In this document: positions 1-12,211 of the stretch, piece by piece | Layout: the number at the start of each line of letters is the position of its first letter | Numbering within the stretch: position 1 is the first letter of the stretch | Assembly (NCBI GenBank): GCA_021397835.1 | Contig: JAJFZO010000896.1 | Span: 5,682,501 to 5,746,500, forward strand | Source of the DNA: Moringa oleifera | Lineage: Eukaryota > Streptophyta > Magnoliopsida > Brassicales > Moringaceae | Length of the DNA: 64,000 nt | Direction of reading: 5' to 3' | Translations under genes and position numbers: made by a program | The notes under the pieces: generated by a model | What the model was told of the DNA's origin: nothing | Databases searched by the model: none | Seen by the model: the letters and a program-made list of their open reading frames with translations, nothing else

Positions 1-1618
1 CTCAAACCAAGTAAATCATTAAGTTCAAATATATTTTTAGCTCAATTATATGTGAAGTCCAATTTTTTATTAGGCTGTATTAGTTAATAAGTTTAACTAA
101 TTTTTGGGCAAAAGTCTTAATAATTATTTGGCAAAATATTTGTTAGGTCTAATTATTTATTCGAGTAAATTATATAATAGATTCAATATTTTATCTGATC
201 TAATTATTTATTACCTAATTATTTATTAAGCTCAACTATATATTAATGTAATTTTTTATAAAATTCAATTAAATCGTAAGTTTAATTAACTATTTAGCCC
301 AACAAATTGTTAAACCTGATGTATTATTAGATTCAATTAGTTGTTATGTTGAACTACATATTATTTGTTAGACCTATTTTGTTCTTAAGTTTAATTATTT
401 ATTAAGCCTAATTTTTTGTTAGGTCCAATTAAATCTTAGGTGCAATTAATAATTTAGTGAAACAATGATTTAGTTCAATTAACAATTGACCCAATTACAT
501 TTTAAACCTAATTACTTTTATGGTCTAATTAATTTTTAAGCTCAATTAATATACATGAGGCTCAATTTTTTTTTAGGTTAAAGTATTTCTCAATTTCATG
601 TATGATATGCCTAACTATATCTTAAGTACTATTTTTTTTTTGGTTATTATTTAGCAAAATTATCTATTGGGTCCAATTATATTAATCTAATTAAAATTTG
701 GATCCAATTATATCTACGACCCAAATTGATCCTAGATCCAATTATCTGTCAAGCTCATGCACAATAAACCTAATTAATTATTGATCTAGTTATATCTTAA
801 ATCATATTAATTTTATGGCTAGTTATATTTTAGCTCAATTATGTATTAATATCATGTCATTCTTAAGCATAATTATTTATTAGGATGAATTATATATTAA
901 ACCTAATTTTTTTATTGGATCTAGTTAAATCTTAGATCTAACTAATTCTGAGCCATAATTAAATCTTAGACCCAATTCATTATGAAGTCAAATTAATTGT
1001 TAAGCTCAATTACATCTTAGATCTAATTATTTATTAAGCTTCATTACATATTATTAAGCTCAATTTTTTATTAAACCTAACTAGTTTCTAGGCTCAATTA
1101 ATTATTTAGACCTATTTGTTAGGTCCAATGAATCTTGAGGTCCAATTAATTATTATAATCAATTATGTAATAAGCTCAATTATTTATTAAGTCTATTTCG
1201 TTCTTAGGCTCAAGTCCAATTTTTATTAGGCTTAATTGAATATTATACCTAATTAATTATTTGACGCAATAAATTATCTAATCCAATTAACTATTAAGCA
1301 CAATTACATATTAGGCCTAATTATTATTATTGTACAATAAATTCTTAGGCCCATTAATATATGTTATGCTATTTTGCTTTTATGCTGAATTATTTTTTAG
1401 TTTCGTGTATGATAGATCTAATTGTATCTTAAGCCTTATCACTGATTATTGAACCTAATTATTTGTAAAGTTAATTTATGTGTATAGTGCAATTTAAGTT
1501 TGAGTTCAATTGTACAGTATGCTTTGTACTTAGGTCTTATTATTTGTTGGGCTCATGCATGTTAAGCTCAATTAATTACTAAGTCCAATTATATCTTAAA
1601 TCTAATTAATTAGACCAA
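1..1618 (+). repeat. AATT-rich minisatellite, array A1 (forward orientation)
   Basis: This is a degenerate tandem array with a unit of roughly 17-18 bp. Its recurring words are TTAAGCTCAATTA, TTAGGCCTAATTA and AATTATTTATTA. It continues past the left edge of the window. No coding potential is visible. The core TTAGGC/TTAAGC alternates with an AATTAATTA spacer, and neighbouring units differ strongly, so the array is old. The same family occurs at 1619-4018, 7139-7319, 27536-28925 and 48431-49958. The period is estimated by eye. Confidence 0.8.
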
Positions 1619-4018
1619 ATAATTAATTGAGTTGAATACTTAATTAGATCTAATATTTAATTAAGTCTAATAAAAAATTAGCATAATATCCAGTTAAGCT
1701 TAACAACAAAATGCGCATAATAAAAAGTTAAGCCTAAAATGTAATTGAGCCTAGTGACTAGTTGGACTAAAAATTTGTTGGGCTTAACAATTTGTTACCC
1801 TAAAAAAATTAATTAGGACTAAGACTAAATTGAGTTTAATAAAAAATTATGCTAAATATATAATAAAACTTAATAAATAATTAGGCTTAATGTATAATTG
1901 AGCTTAAATACATAAATGAGATTAATAAAATATTAAACCTAAAAGTAGGCCTAATAAATAATTGAGCCTAATAATTAAATTGATTTAAAATATAATTGCG
2001 CTTGAGCTCTAATAAAATCTAACAATTAATGACCTCATGATTAGAGTAGTCTAATAATTAATTGAGTTAAAAATTTAATTATGACTACGAATTAATTGAG
2101 CCTAATAAAAAATTAAGTTAATCTATAATCAGACCTAATAAATAATTAGATCTAATCTATAATTTGGACTAAAAATAAAATAAGACTGATAAATAATTGG
2201 GTCTAAAATATAATTAAGTTCAAGACTTATTTGGACCTAACTTGTATGAACCAACAATATAATTGAATGTAACATGCATGAACCCGTGATATAATTAGGA
2301 GTGACGTGCATGAATCCAAAACATAATTGGCGTTAAGAATGAACTGAGTCTAAGAAACAATAAGACCTAAATAATGATCCAACTTAAGATACAATTGAAC
2401 ATAAAAATTAATAGGACTTAATAAGTGATTGGGCTTAACATTTATTAATTAGACCTAAAAATTAATTTGATCAAATATACAATTGAATAATTAATTTAAC
2501 GTAACAATTTAATAGGTCTTATAATTAATTAGCCCTAAGATTTGATTAAATATGATAAAAAATTGGGCTTAATATACAATTTGACGTAATAAATTATTGT
2601 CCTTAATATATAATTAAGTAGAAGAATTAAATCAGCCTAATAAATAATTAATTGCGCCTAAAATTTGGTTATGTCTAAAAATTGGTTGGATCTTATAAAA
2701 AATTGTGTTTAACATATAATTAGATCTAAATAGGCACATGGATATAATTAAGTCTATTAGTGGAACAAAAATGATAAGGTTAATATGTATCAGCCTAACC
2801 AATAATTTGATGTGTAATTGGGCTTTACAAATAATTTACTAAGATATGATCAGATCTGAAATCAATTGGACATGAGATTTAGTTAAGCTTAAGAAATCGG
2901 ACATATAATATAACTAAGGTTCATATATAATTGTACATACAATATAATGAGATACATATAATTGGACTTAAGATATAATTAAGTCTAAATAAATAATTTA
3001 GTTTAATATAAGTGGGCATATTTTGAATAGGTCATAGATATAATTCAGCTTAATAATTAATTAGGCTTAATATTTATTGGGTCTAACTATTATTGACCTT
3101 ACGGTGAATGAACACAAGAAATAATTGCATTTCAAAATGCATTAAGCCTAAGACATAATTGAACCTAACAATTAATTGGGTCTAATAATATATTAAGCTC
3201 AATAAATAACTAGGCTTAAAATTAAATAGGCTTAATAAATACTTCGGCTTAATATATAATTATGTCAGATAGTTAATTAAATATAAGATATAATTGGTTC
3301 CATCGATGAGTTAGACACAAAAGAATTAGTGGACTTAATATTTAATTCAGCCTAACTACTACTTGGATCACAATAAAAAAATTAGGTTTAGTATATAATT
3401 ACATCTGAAAACTAAATGGTCCTAATAAATGTTTGATATTGATGTGTAATTAAGCCTAACAATTCATTAGGCTTAACAATTCGCTAGGCTAAATAATTGA
3501 GCCTCATATTTGATTGGGATGAGAAAAAGAAAGACAAGATAATATATAATTAGGCTTAATAAATAATCAAGCTTATTAAATATTGCACTTCATAAAATAT
3601 TAGACCTAAGATGTGATTGAACCTAATAATTAATTAGAGCAAATAATTTTGATCTTATAATCCATTGAGTCTAATAATTAATTTTGCTTAAGATTTAATT
3701 TTTTGTAGAATTAGTTAGGCCCATTGTCTAAAGTGGATCCCAAAAAAAAAAGTTAGATTTTGTCATATATAATGGAGCCTTAAATATATTTGAGCCCTAT
3801 AACTAACTAGGTCTAAGATATAATTGAACTTAGCAATTAACAACATAACAATTAATTAGGCCTAAAAATTAATTGAGTCAAATAATTAATTACGCTTAAA
3901 TATAATTTAACTGAAGATATAAATAAGCATAACAAATTAAAAACCAATAAAAAATTAGATTTAATATATAATTTGACCTAATAAATTATTAGACTTATTA
4001 TATAAATAATTGAACTTT
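1619..4018 (-). repeat. AATT-rich minisatellite, array A2 (reverse orientation)
   Basis: This is the same degenerate minisatellite as the preceding array but on the opposite strand. Units now read AATTGAGCCTAATAA or AATTGGGCTTAATAA instead of TTATTAGGCTCAATT. The switch falls at about 1610-1625, where forward units end in CTAATTAATTAGACC and reverse units begin at AATAATTAATTGAG. The array fades into plain AT-rich DNA near 4018. No gene is seen. Confidence 0.8.
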
Positions 4019-5878
4019 TTAATCAAGTTTTTTATTTTTTTTATCAATTTTCCATACAAACTTTTTAATTTAGTCTAAATTAAACATTATTTTTAATTTT
4101 TTAAAATAAATTATTTATATAAAAGATATTTTACAATGAACTTTGTTTTGAAATTTGTAAGAAATGCAAATAAATATTCAAGCTACCATTAAAAAAAATT
4201 AGAATTTTTTGAGTAGTAAAATTATGTTCATGAGTTTCAAAAATTTTAAAAATATATAACTTTGATACTCAAAAATTTTGACTTCTTTTTGTGTATTTTT
4301 TCATGCTTGTTGGAAATTTTAAGCTAAAATCAGTTATGCAAAATCACTAATCTGAATTGGTTAAAAAAACTGTAAAAACGATTAAAAAATGCAAATAATA
4401 TAAAGCTAATTTTGATCTTTTTTTAATATTAATTATTGAATTATTAATCTTACTCTTGATAAAAATTATATAATATTAAAAATTATAATTAGTTAAATTT
4501 AAATTTTATGAAATATAATTAAATTAAAAATTAAAAATTTTCATATTATCTTTCATTCCAACATGAGAATAAGGATACAACAAGAAATATTATAATATTA
4601 GATGAACCATTTTCACTAATTCAAAATTTAAAATTAATATATTTTCTCTTAATATTTCAAAACTATAAAAGAAGACTTAAACATGGTTTCCATAAAATGT
4701 GTCCCACTCTTTTGTAAAATTTCTATTTAACTCTTCAAATGGATTTATTTTAAATTAAAAATAATAAAGTTGATAATGAGATATATTAATCACTTAACAT
4801 TTTTCACATGAACTATTTCAAATGAGAATTAAAATTTTTTTCTTTTTGTTTTTTGTGTATGGGCACTTGGTTGGTATTCAAGTGAATAAGTATAATTAAA
4901 TCAAGCAGGCTAGTAATACCATAAAAAATTAATTCTAAAAAAATAATATTATTTTCTATTAAACTTCGAATAAAGACGTTTCTCATCATTTCTTCCTCAT
5001 TACATCAGTATTTTTAACATGAAATCCAAACAATATTTGAAAAAAATTAAGTAAAAAAACTGTATATAGCACTCTGCTTCTCACGTGCCTTTCTTTTATG
5101 TATTTTACATGCAAGTATCATGTATGTAATACTTTATTTTTTTAATTAATCTTTATTATGTTTATAATGTATAATTAAGAAAACAAGTTAACATTGAACT
5201 AAATACCATAATACAATAATTAAATTAATATATAATATGATAATTTTTTTCTTTTTTTAATGTTATCATCGCAAATTATTTACAGAGAGAAAATTGAAAT
5301 TCAAATCTACTTATTATTAAGAAGAATATAATAATAATAATAATGATCATAAGATTATGATAAATTTGATAATTATAAAAATAAAAATAATTATGATAAT
5401 AATAAAGATAATGTTGATAATAAGAATAAAAAATCATAATTGAAATAAAAATGAAATTTTAAATGGAATATAAAAAAGTTCAACAAAATGAAAATGAAAA
5501 TTTAAAAATAAAGAAAATAATAAAAAAATTAATAGTAAGGAGACATTAAAATTTTTTTAAAAATAAAAAATGTGGTAAAATAAAAAAACTACATGAAATT
5601 TGGAAAAATTAAAATATTTCCTTGAAGAAAATTAAAAATAAAAATACAAAATGAAGCAAACAAAATAAAAAATGGTCTCCTTTTCTCTTACTGTTTTCTT
5701 CAGCAATCATTCATTTAATATTAATTTATTATTAAAATAATATAAATTAAAAACTAAACATATAAATAGAAAAACAAAATCAAGATGTGATTCTCTCTTT
5801 AACTTATTATTCTTCACAATGATCATTTTTCCTTTATAAAAAGCATGATAAGAGATTTTTCGTTCATATATAGTGACC
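4019..5878. repeat. Dispersed AT-rich block, copy 1 of 4
   Basis: This AT-rich segment recurs at 28926-31427, 33779-33904 plus 38477-40745, and 49959-51515. Shared landmarks in order are an AATATTAATTATTGAATTATTAATC tract (near 4424), a 'gcacttggttggtattca' segment (near 4863), 'cacgtgcctttctt' followed by 'tttacatgcaagtatcatgta', an AAT/GAT microsatellite (5330-5420) and a CTCTCTTT stretch. Each full copy lies directly beside an AATT array. The copy stops near 5878 at a junction with a retrotransposon tail. It has no convincing ORF. Its nature is unknown: an unclassified mobile element or a segmentally duplicated unit would both fit. Confidence 0.7.
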
Positions 5879-5954
5879 TAGCTGACTTCAGTCCATATCA
5901 TGCTGAGAAAGACATTAAAGACTTGAAGACAAGTTTTTTTCAACTAGGGCAGAT
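5879..5954 (+). mobile_element. 3' internal tail and polypurine tract of a Ty3/gypsy element
   Basis: This short stretch precedes an LTR and ends in CAACTAGGGCAGAT, which corresponds to the tract CAACTAGGGGAGAT next to the 3' LTR of the 33.9-38.5 kb element (read there on the minus strand, 34552-34565). I take it as the last internal bases plus the polypurine tract of a plus-strand gypsy element. The rest of its internal region is absent, replaced on the left by block copy 1. Confidence 0.6.
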
Positions 5955-6582
5955 TGACATATGAGTGGTTATATTACTATATTTATCCCACGATGCTATG
6001 TGAAGAACAGTTGGCATGCACCTTGGAAGATTTTCTAGAGAAAAGGTTATGGAAGCTTGTTCACTGTTGGATAGTTGGCATGCACCTTAGCAATCTTCCA
6101 AAGAGATTTATTTCAGTCCATTAACTTCATTTTCTTGTCAAATAAATGCATTAAATGATTTAGTTATACCTTAATGATTTTCAAAATCACAATGCATGAA
6201 GGAGGGTTTTCATGCACTAGTATTTATTTTCATGCTTTAGACTGAGAAAAGAGCTTAGACTTTAGTTATATGTCTAAAAACTCTTTGAGTTCTTTCTTCT
6301 GTCTCTGTATGTTTGGTTGGGAGCCATTGAGTGGTGAGAAACATCTTTGTGTCTCTCAAGGTGATGTTTATATCCCTTTGAGTAGTCCTTAAGTAGTGAG
6401 TTGTAAGGTTTCTGTATCCTTGTTTATTGTCCTTATGGTAGTGATTTTCTATATCCTTTTAGTATTAGACTTGGTGGTCAGCCTTTTACTCCCCATTTTA
6501 ATTCAAATCTATTCAAACTTATGCTTGTACTCTCCAAACATCATTTCCATTCTTATTACTATTCCTTTAAAATACGTTATCA
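5955..6582 (+). mobile_element. LTR of gypsy family L (copy 1)
   Basis: The ~628-bp LTR begins TGACATATGAGTGG and ends GTTATCA, matching the TGACATAGGAGTGG...GTATCA ends proved by the TSD-flanked element at 33905-38476. A polypurine tract precedes it and a decayed primer-binding-like stretch (CTTAGCATCAGAACA, 6583-6597) follows it, so both internal borders touch one LTR. A short ORF of 63 codons inside it (6396-6587) also appears in other copies and has no recognisable product. The LTR is followed by telomere-like repeat instead of gag. Confidence 0.75.
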
Positions 6583-6597
6583 CTTAGCATCAGAACA

Positions 6598-7138
6598 CTA
6601 ACCTGTAAACCCTAACCACTAAGCCCTAAATCTTAATCCCTAACCCTTACACATTAACTCTAATCCCTAAGCATTAAACCCTAACCCTTGACACTAAACC
6701 CAACATCTTGAACCCAAAAGCCTAAACCACTGAACCTTAAATCCTAACCTAACCACTAAACCCTAATCCCATACCCTAAAAAGAAAATCCTAAACCCTAT
6801 CCTCAACCCCTAACTCGTAAACCATGAACCTTAAAACCTAAATCTAAACCCCAAATCTAAAATCTTCACCCTTGAACCTAGTGCCCTAACCCATAAACCC
6901 TCAACCTTATACTTGAAACTCTAATCCTTAAACCTAAAATGCTGAACTCTAACCTTAATCCCTTGCCTTAAATGCTAAATCTACACCTCTAAACCTTAAG
7001 GCCTAACCCCTAAACCAAAAGCCCTAAACCCTATTCCTCAACACCTTAAACCCTAATCCCTAAACCTTAAACCCTAAACACTAAATCCTATCGTAACACC
7101 ATAGCCTCTAAACCTTAAACCCTAAAACCAAACTCTTA
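6598..7138 (-). repeat. Degenerate telomere-like repeat, C-rich (CCCTAAA)
   Basis: Imperfect units of CCCTAAAC, CCTTAAAC and CCCTAACC fill the segment. Perfect runs of CCCTAAA are very short, so this is not a functional telomere but a decayed interstitial telomere-like array. It starts directly after an LTR of family L and runs into a small AATT array. It carries no gene. Confidence 0.8.
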
Positions 7139-7319
7139 GACCTAAGATGTTATTAAGCCTAATAGTTAATTAAACCTAGCAAATAATTAAGTCTAATAAT
7201 TTTTTAAGTTTAATAATTTATTGGGCCAAAGATGTGCCTAAGAATTAGTTAGGCCTAAAAGTAATTGGGCTTAATAAACAAATGAACATAATATTTTATT
7301 AGGTTTAATTAATCATTAC
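7139..7319 (-). repeat. AATT-rich minisatellite, small array A3
   Basis: This short array has units such as AAGCCTAATAGTTAATT and AGGCCTAAAAGTAATTGG, in the same orientation as 1619-4018. It separates the telomere-like array from the outer end of the Tat element. No gene is present. Confidence 0.65.
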
Positions 7320-9165
7320 TATCACAGCTTATTTTCGATCGGGCTTGAATTCTTGAAGCTGTTTAAAAAAATGTATTTTGGGTGATTCTATTTCAAAAAG
7401 ATTTTTAAAAAAAAATAAAAGGAGTCACCACCAATCCTTTTTTTGGTGTGATTGGACATTGAAATTCATTTGTTTTCAAACAAAATAAATAAGGCAACAT
7501 TGGTCTTTCAAAATTAAAAATATGTGTTCGAGAGTCGATCACGTGTGGGGAAGAATAAACACCCCCACGGCACCCAAAAATTGGTACCGATTCATTATGA
7601 TTATTTTTCGGTTTTGAAATTCATTTGATTTATCCTAAAAATAAGTCTGAAAAAGAAATTATATGAAAACAAATGAAATTTTAATGTTTTGGGGAATATA
7701 AAGGTTTAACTTTTGCTTTGCCTTTAATTCTTGAAATCATTTTATGAGAGAAAATGTAGAGGTTTCACTCTTATTTAACCTCTAATCTTAAAACATTTTT
7801 TTATGATGGAGAATATAGAGGTCTCACTCTTGTTCAACTCCCTAATCCTCAAAATATTTTTTATTATGATTCATGTGAATTCAATGATATTTTAATGCAC
7901 ATGTATAGCCACATTATATAGAACATATAAATCATTTTGAACTCCCATGGCCTTAATTCTATTAATTGAAAATAAAAAGGAATTAAGGGCCATATACACA
8001 AAGTATTTTAATGATTACAAAGATTTTTCTCTTAGATTTTTTTATAAATGTATGTTCAAATATGAAAATTCTCTCTTGAAATTTTTTCACATTTCTCAAA
8101 AAAATATTAACTAAATTTTATATCAAAGAGTGTGAAAATCTCCCTTGAGATTTTTTTTTATATTTTCTCAAAAATATCAAATAAATATTTTAAAAATTAA
8201 TTTGTATTAAGAAATATGAAAACTAATCATTGAGATTTTTCATATTCCTCAAAACTTGAAACACTTATATTTCAGAATAATTTTTTTGTTATTAGAAAAT
8301 ATAAAAACCTCTCTCTTGAGATTTTTTTCATATTTTTCAAAATAGTAGGTAGTTTTTTATATTAAAATGTAAAAATCTCTCTCTTGAGATTTTTTTACAT
8401 CCCTCAAAAACTAGAAATATACATGTTTATTTATTTTTTCTTTTAAGAAAAATAATTCTTACATAAGAAAGATGAAAACTCTCTTAAGATTTTTTCATAC
8501 TTTTCAAAAGCTTTAATTATAGATTATTGTTTTTAAAATAATTTTTTTAAAAAATCAATTCTCTTGAATGATTCATGCTATCAAAAATTTAAAGTATTTT
8601 TTATTTTAATTTTCTAATAAATTAAAATAACATCAAAGTGATTTCAGCTTTTTTGAAAGGAGAATTAAAATTGAGTAAAAAATATGAAAAAAAAACTTGA
8701 TTTACCTAATAATTTTATATTATGAATAATCTAAATTTATTATTTTAAAAAAATCTTAATATCTTAAAGTTACCTATCTTTTTCTCTTTTTTCTCTTTTT
8801 TTTTCTCCTTTTTTGTTCTTTTAAGTAAATTTTATGTATTTAATATGAAAGCATATACTACCCCCAGCCACTTTTTTTTATTTTCTTTTTTTAGTTTATA
8901 TATCCTATCCCATCTATTTTCTATTAAATTATATTTTTTTTACTATTACTTTTGCACACTATTTATTTTTTACTTAACTTTTTATGTATTCAAGAAAGCA
9001 AAGAAAAAATTATGCGTACTTGTAAATAGAGAAATATAAATACATCAATATACAAGGTAAATAAAGATGAATGTGAGAATAATATGAAGATAAGTAAAAG
9101 GATACATGTGTACAAGAGGAATATATATATATATATATAATAACAATTAAGTAAACAAATTAAAG
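7320..9165 (-). mobile_element. Tat 3' LTR, outer part (left of the CACTA insertion)
   Basis: This part aligns along its first 1.55 kb with 24354-25934: both start T(A/G)TCACA(G/A)CTTATTTTCGA and share GTCACCACCAATCC / GTCGCCACCAATCC and the 'ggtgtgattggacac' area. The outer terminus has decayed from TGTCACA to TATCACA. From about 8040 to 8560 it holds imperfect ~80-bp tandem repeats built on GAAAATCTCTCTTGAGATTTTTTCATATT. A 64-codon ORF (8845-9039) and an (AT)n run (9125-9138) lie near the insertion site but have no supported function. Confidence 0.8.
9163..9165. repeat. Target-site duplication AAG, left of CACTA-1
   Basis: The 3-bp AAG directly before CACTA is repeated directly after the terminal TAGTG at 15192-15194. 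Three base pairs is the standard duplication for CACTA elements. Confidence 0.85.
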
Positions 9166-9470
9166 CACTATAAAAAAATTAAAAAATAGCAACATAATAT
9201 AGTGACTGATGTTGTCAATCGCTAAATAATGACAAAATAGCGATAGATTTATTACACAATGAAAATTTTATCATAGCGATGAAATACTGACAGATTAGCA
9301 ACACACATTAATGACAGATGCTATCTTCGTCGCTAAATTTATCTTTAATTAATTTATTTAAATTTTTAATTAACTTAACAACAGATAAGCGATCAAATTT
9401 TCATCGATCATTAATGAAAGATCTAGCGACTACAAAGATTCGATCACTATTTAGGCAATGCAGCCTAGTG
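9166..9470 (+). repeat. CACTA-1 5' terminal repeat and subterminal repeats
   Basis: After the CACTA terminus come several copies, on both strands, of a motif close to TAGCGACAGAT (for example AGCGATAGATT near 9240, GTTGTCAATCGCTA near 9212, TTCGTCGCTAAAT near 9328). In En/Spm elements such subterminal motifs bind the element's own DNA-binding protein. The matching cluster is at 14790-15180. Confidence 0.8.
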
Positions 9471-10890
9471 ACCACCCCATGGGCAGTCGTGAAGGTTACA
9501 AAGTTGCTACCTTCGAAGGCAATGATGCATGGTGGCCACAGAAGCAAGCTGGCCACCAACATGCCACCTTGGAAGGCAGCAATGCATGGCCATCGCTAAA
9601 GCAAGGTGGCCACCAACTTGCTGCCTTCGAAGGAAACCATGCATGGCTGCCTTAGAAGCAAGGTAGCCATCAGGCTTTCCAAGGTAGCCATGCATGGCCG
9701 TGATTGCTGCCATAGTTCGAAGGTGGCCATGCATGGACGCTACCATGGCAGCCATGCATGACCTTTGAAGGTGACTACGATGGCCACAAAGGAGGAAGCC
9801 ATGTCCTTTGAAGGCGGTTGCCATGGCCGCGAAGGAGGCAGCCATAGCAGCCCACAAAAGTAGCCACAGCATCCACGAAGGCATTCATGATAGCCCACAA
9901 AGGCAGCCATGGTGCCCACAAAGGTAGCCACAGGAGCCCACGAAGGCAGCAACGGCGCGCTGAAAGAAGCCAAGGTGCTAAAGAAGGCAGCCATGGGAAC
10001 CCACAAAGGCAGCCACGGTGCCCACGGATACAGCCATGGGAACCCACGAAGGCAGCCACGGTGGCCCACAAAGGCAGCCATGGGCACCCACGAAGGCAGC
10101 CATGGTGCCCACGAAAGTAGCCATAGGCACCCACGAAGGTAGCCACGGTGCCCATAGAGGCAACCATGGTGCCTACAAAGGCAACCACAGCCGCCCATGA
10201 AGGCAACTACGAGAGCCCACGAAGGCAACCATGGCCTTCGAAGGCGGCTGCCATGGCCTTCGAAGGTGGCAGCCATGGCCTCGAAGGCGATAACCATGGC
10301 CTTTAAAGGTGGCAACCATGGCCTTCAAAGGCGATAACAATGGCCATCGTGATAGTGAAAGTAACCATGGCTGCCGTGAAAGCCATGGCTGCCCCAAAAG
10401 ACTCCATGCATGGCTGTGAAAGCAGCCATGGTTGCCGCTAAAGCATCCGTGCATGGCCATAAAGGCAGCCATGCCTGCCGCTAAAGCGTCCATGCATGGC
10501 TGCAATGGTAGCCATGGCCTTCAAAGGTGGTAGCGTTGGTTGCCGCGAAAGCCTGCATGCATGGCTACAAAGGCAGCCACAGCTGCCCCAAAAGCCTCCA
10601 TACATGGCTGTGAAGGCAGCCATGGCCGCTCTCAAAGCATCCATGCATGGCCACAAAGGGAGCAATGCATACTGCCAGAGCATCCATGTATGGCCACAAT
10701 GGTAGCCATGGTCTTCGAAGGTGGCAGTGATGGCTGCCATGAAAGCCTCCATGCATGGCCGTGAAGGCAACTGTGGCCTTCGAAGTTGGCAGCCATGGCC
10801 TTTTAAGGTGGTAGCCATGGGTGCCGCGAAAGCGCTCATGCATGGCCTCGAAGGGGACTGCCATGGAAGCGAAGGCAACGTTGTCTTCCC
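9470..10890. repeat. GC-rich minisatellite inside CACTA-1
   Basis: About 1.4 kb of tandem repeats with the core AAGGCAGCCATGG occupies this stretch. Between 9850 and 10210 the unit is about 21 bp (GCCCACGAAGGCAGCCATGG). Between 10205 and 10340 it becomes GGCCTTCGAAGGTGGCAGCCA, and from 10340 to 10880 a longer unit with GCATCCATGCATGG dominates. The composition is far richer in G and C than anything around it. Open frames on both strands encode low-complexity Ala/Met/Trp-rich or His/Gly-rich peptides; they follow from the repeat and are not listed as genes. Confidence 0.85.
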
Positions 10891-12211
10891 TTGATTTTAT
10901 TTTCAATGTGGATGCAACAATGGACTGAACTTCCATCGCTAGATTTCACTTCTAGCGATCGCCACTTACTTCCGTTGTTAAAGTGCTTATAAATTGAAAC
11001 CCTAATTTTTTTCCTTTCGCGCAAGTACTGTTTCCTTTCCCCCATTTTCTATTGCTGTCTCTGCTTCTGTCTTCTTAAAATTTTTCCTTTTCGTCCGGCT
11101 CCTTTTCCCTCTAATTTTATTGTTGTCTTTACATCTATCGGGATTATGATTGCTCTTTTCACCAACAAGCGACTCTGTTTTTCCCCAATTTGTCTTGTTG
11201 TCTTAGAGCCGAGTCTTTACCATTCTCTTCCTGCTCGGCATCTTAGTGTGTGCAATTTTCTCTTCTATTTTCTCCACTGTGAGTAGTCATTTTCATCTTT
11301 CCTCTTTACTTGATAATTTATGTGGTTAATTATCGAAATTATTGATGATGATATTGATGATTAAAAAATCTTGTATAGGAATATGATAATTATATTTGAT
11401 AATTATAGAAATATTATAAAATTTTTTTTGTTATTTATTTTATGTTTAAATAAATTTAATTTATGGTATATTATTAGGTAATTTTTTAATTTGGTTGTAA
11501 TTTAAGATAAATATTTTAATTAGATTTTCATGAAATTTAAATTAGTTAGATATTTATTAAATTTTATAATTGTTAATTTTATCTATTAATAAATTTAGTT
11601 TATGTTATATTATTTAGAAAATAATTTAATTAGTTTGTAATATAAGATAAATAATTTAATTAGGGTTTTATGGAATTTAAATTAGTTAGGTATTAATTAA
11701 ATTCTATAATTGTTAATTTTGTAGATTAATTAAAAATTTTATTTATATTAAATTAGATAGATAATATTTTAATTAGAATATAATTTGAGATAAATAATTT
11801 AATTAGATTTTTATGAAATTTAAATTAGCTAGATGTTAATTAAATTTTGCAATTGTTGATTTTATCTATTAATAAAATTAGTTAATTTGTTATTGATTAC
11901 ATAGACAATAGTTTAATTACATTGTAATTTCATGACATGAATAATTTAATTAATTAGGTTTTTATGAAAATTAAGTTACTTATATGTTGGTTAAATTTTG
12001 GAGTTGTTAATTTTATTTTTTCAAATAAATTTAGCTTATGTTAAGTATATATTTACATTTGGAAGATTATTACTAATGTTGAGGAAATTTTGTTTATATG
12101 TTAATCAATTAAATTAATCTATTATATGATAATCATAAAATGTTATTGTTAGCAAAGTTAGATATCATTTGGTTAAATATAGTTTCGTATCGGGATATTA
12201 TGTTTGGAATT
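10891..12211 (+). other. CACTA-1 leader region and AT-rich intron-like stretch
   Basis: No gene is supported here. At 10890-10990 the subterminal-type motif recurs (TCGCTAGATTTCAC, TAGCGATCGCC). A pyrimidine-rich section (11020-11285) ends in a donor-like CTGTGAGTAG, and an AT-rich section follows with four imperfect ~120-bp repeats carrying TAATTTAAGATAAAT and ATGAAATTTAAATTAG (11500-11960). This resembles a 5' leader exon and a long first intron of the transposase transcript. Confidence 0.45.

Noticed and set aside
6396..6587. Recurring 60-68 codon ORF in family-L LTRs (also 26743-26937, 45601-45804, part of 32171-32530)
   Set aside because: It recurs because the LTR recurs. It has no start context, no known domain, and the frame is broken in other copies.
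9470..10890. CRISPR-like array of short repeats
   Set aside because: Repeats are contiguous and degenerate without unique spacers, lie in a plant transposon, and no cas gene is near.
9318..10936. Many overlapping open frames of 60-191 codons on both strands
   Set aside because: They follow the GC-rich minisatellite, exist in several frames at once and encode low-complexity repeats. No family or codon signal supports any of them.
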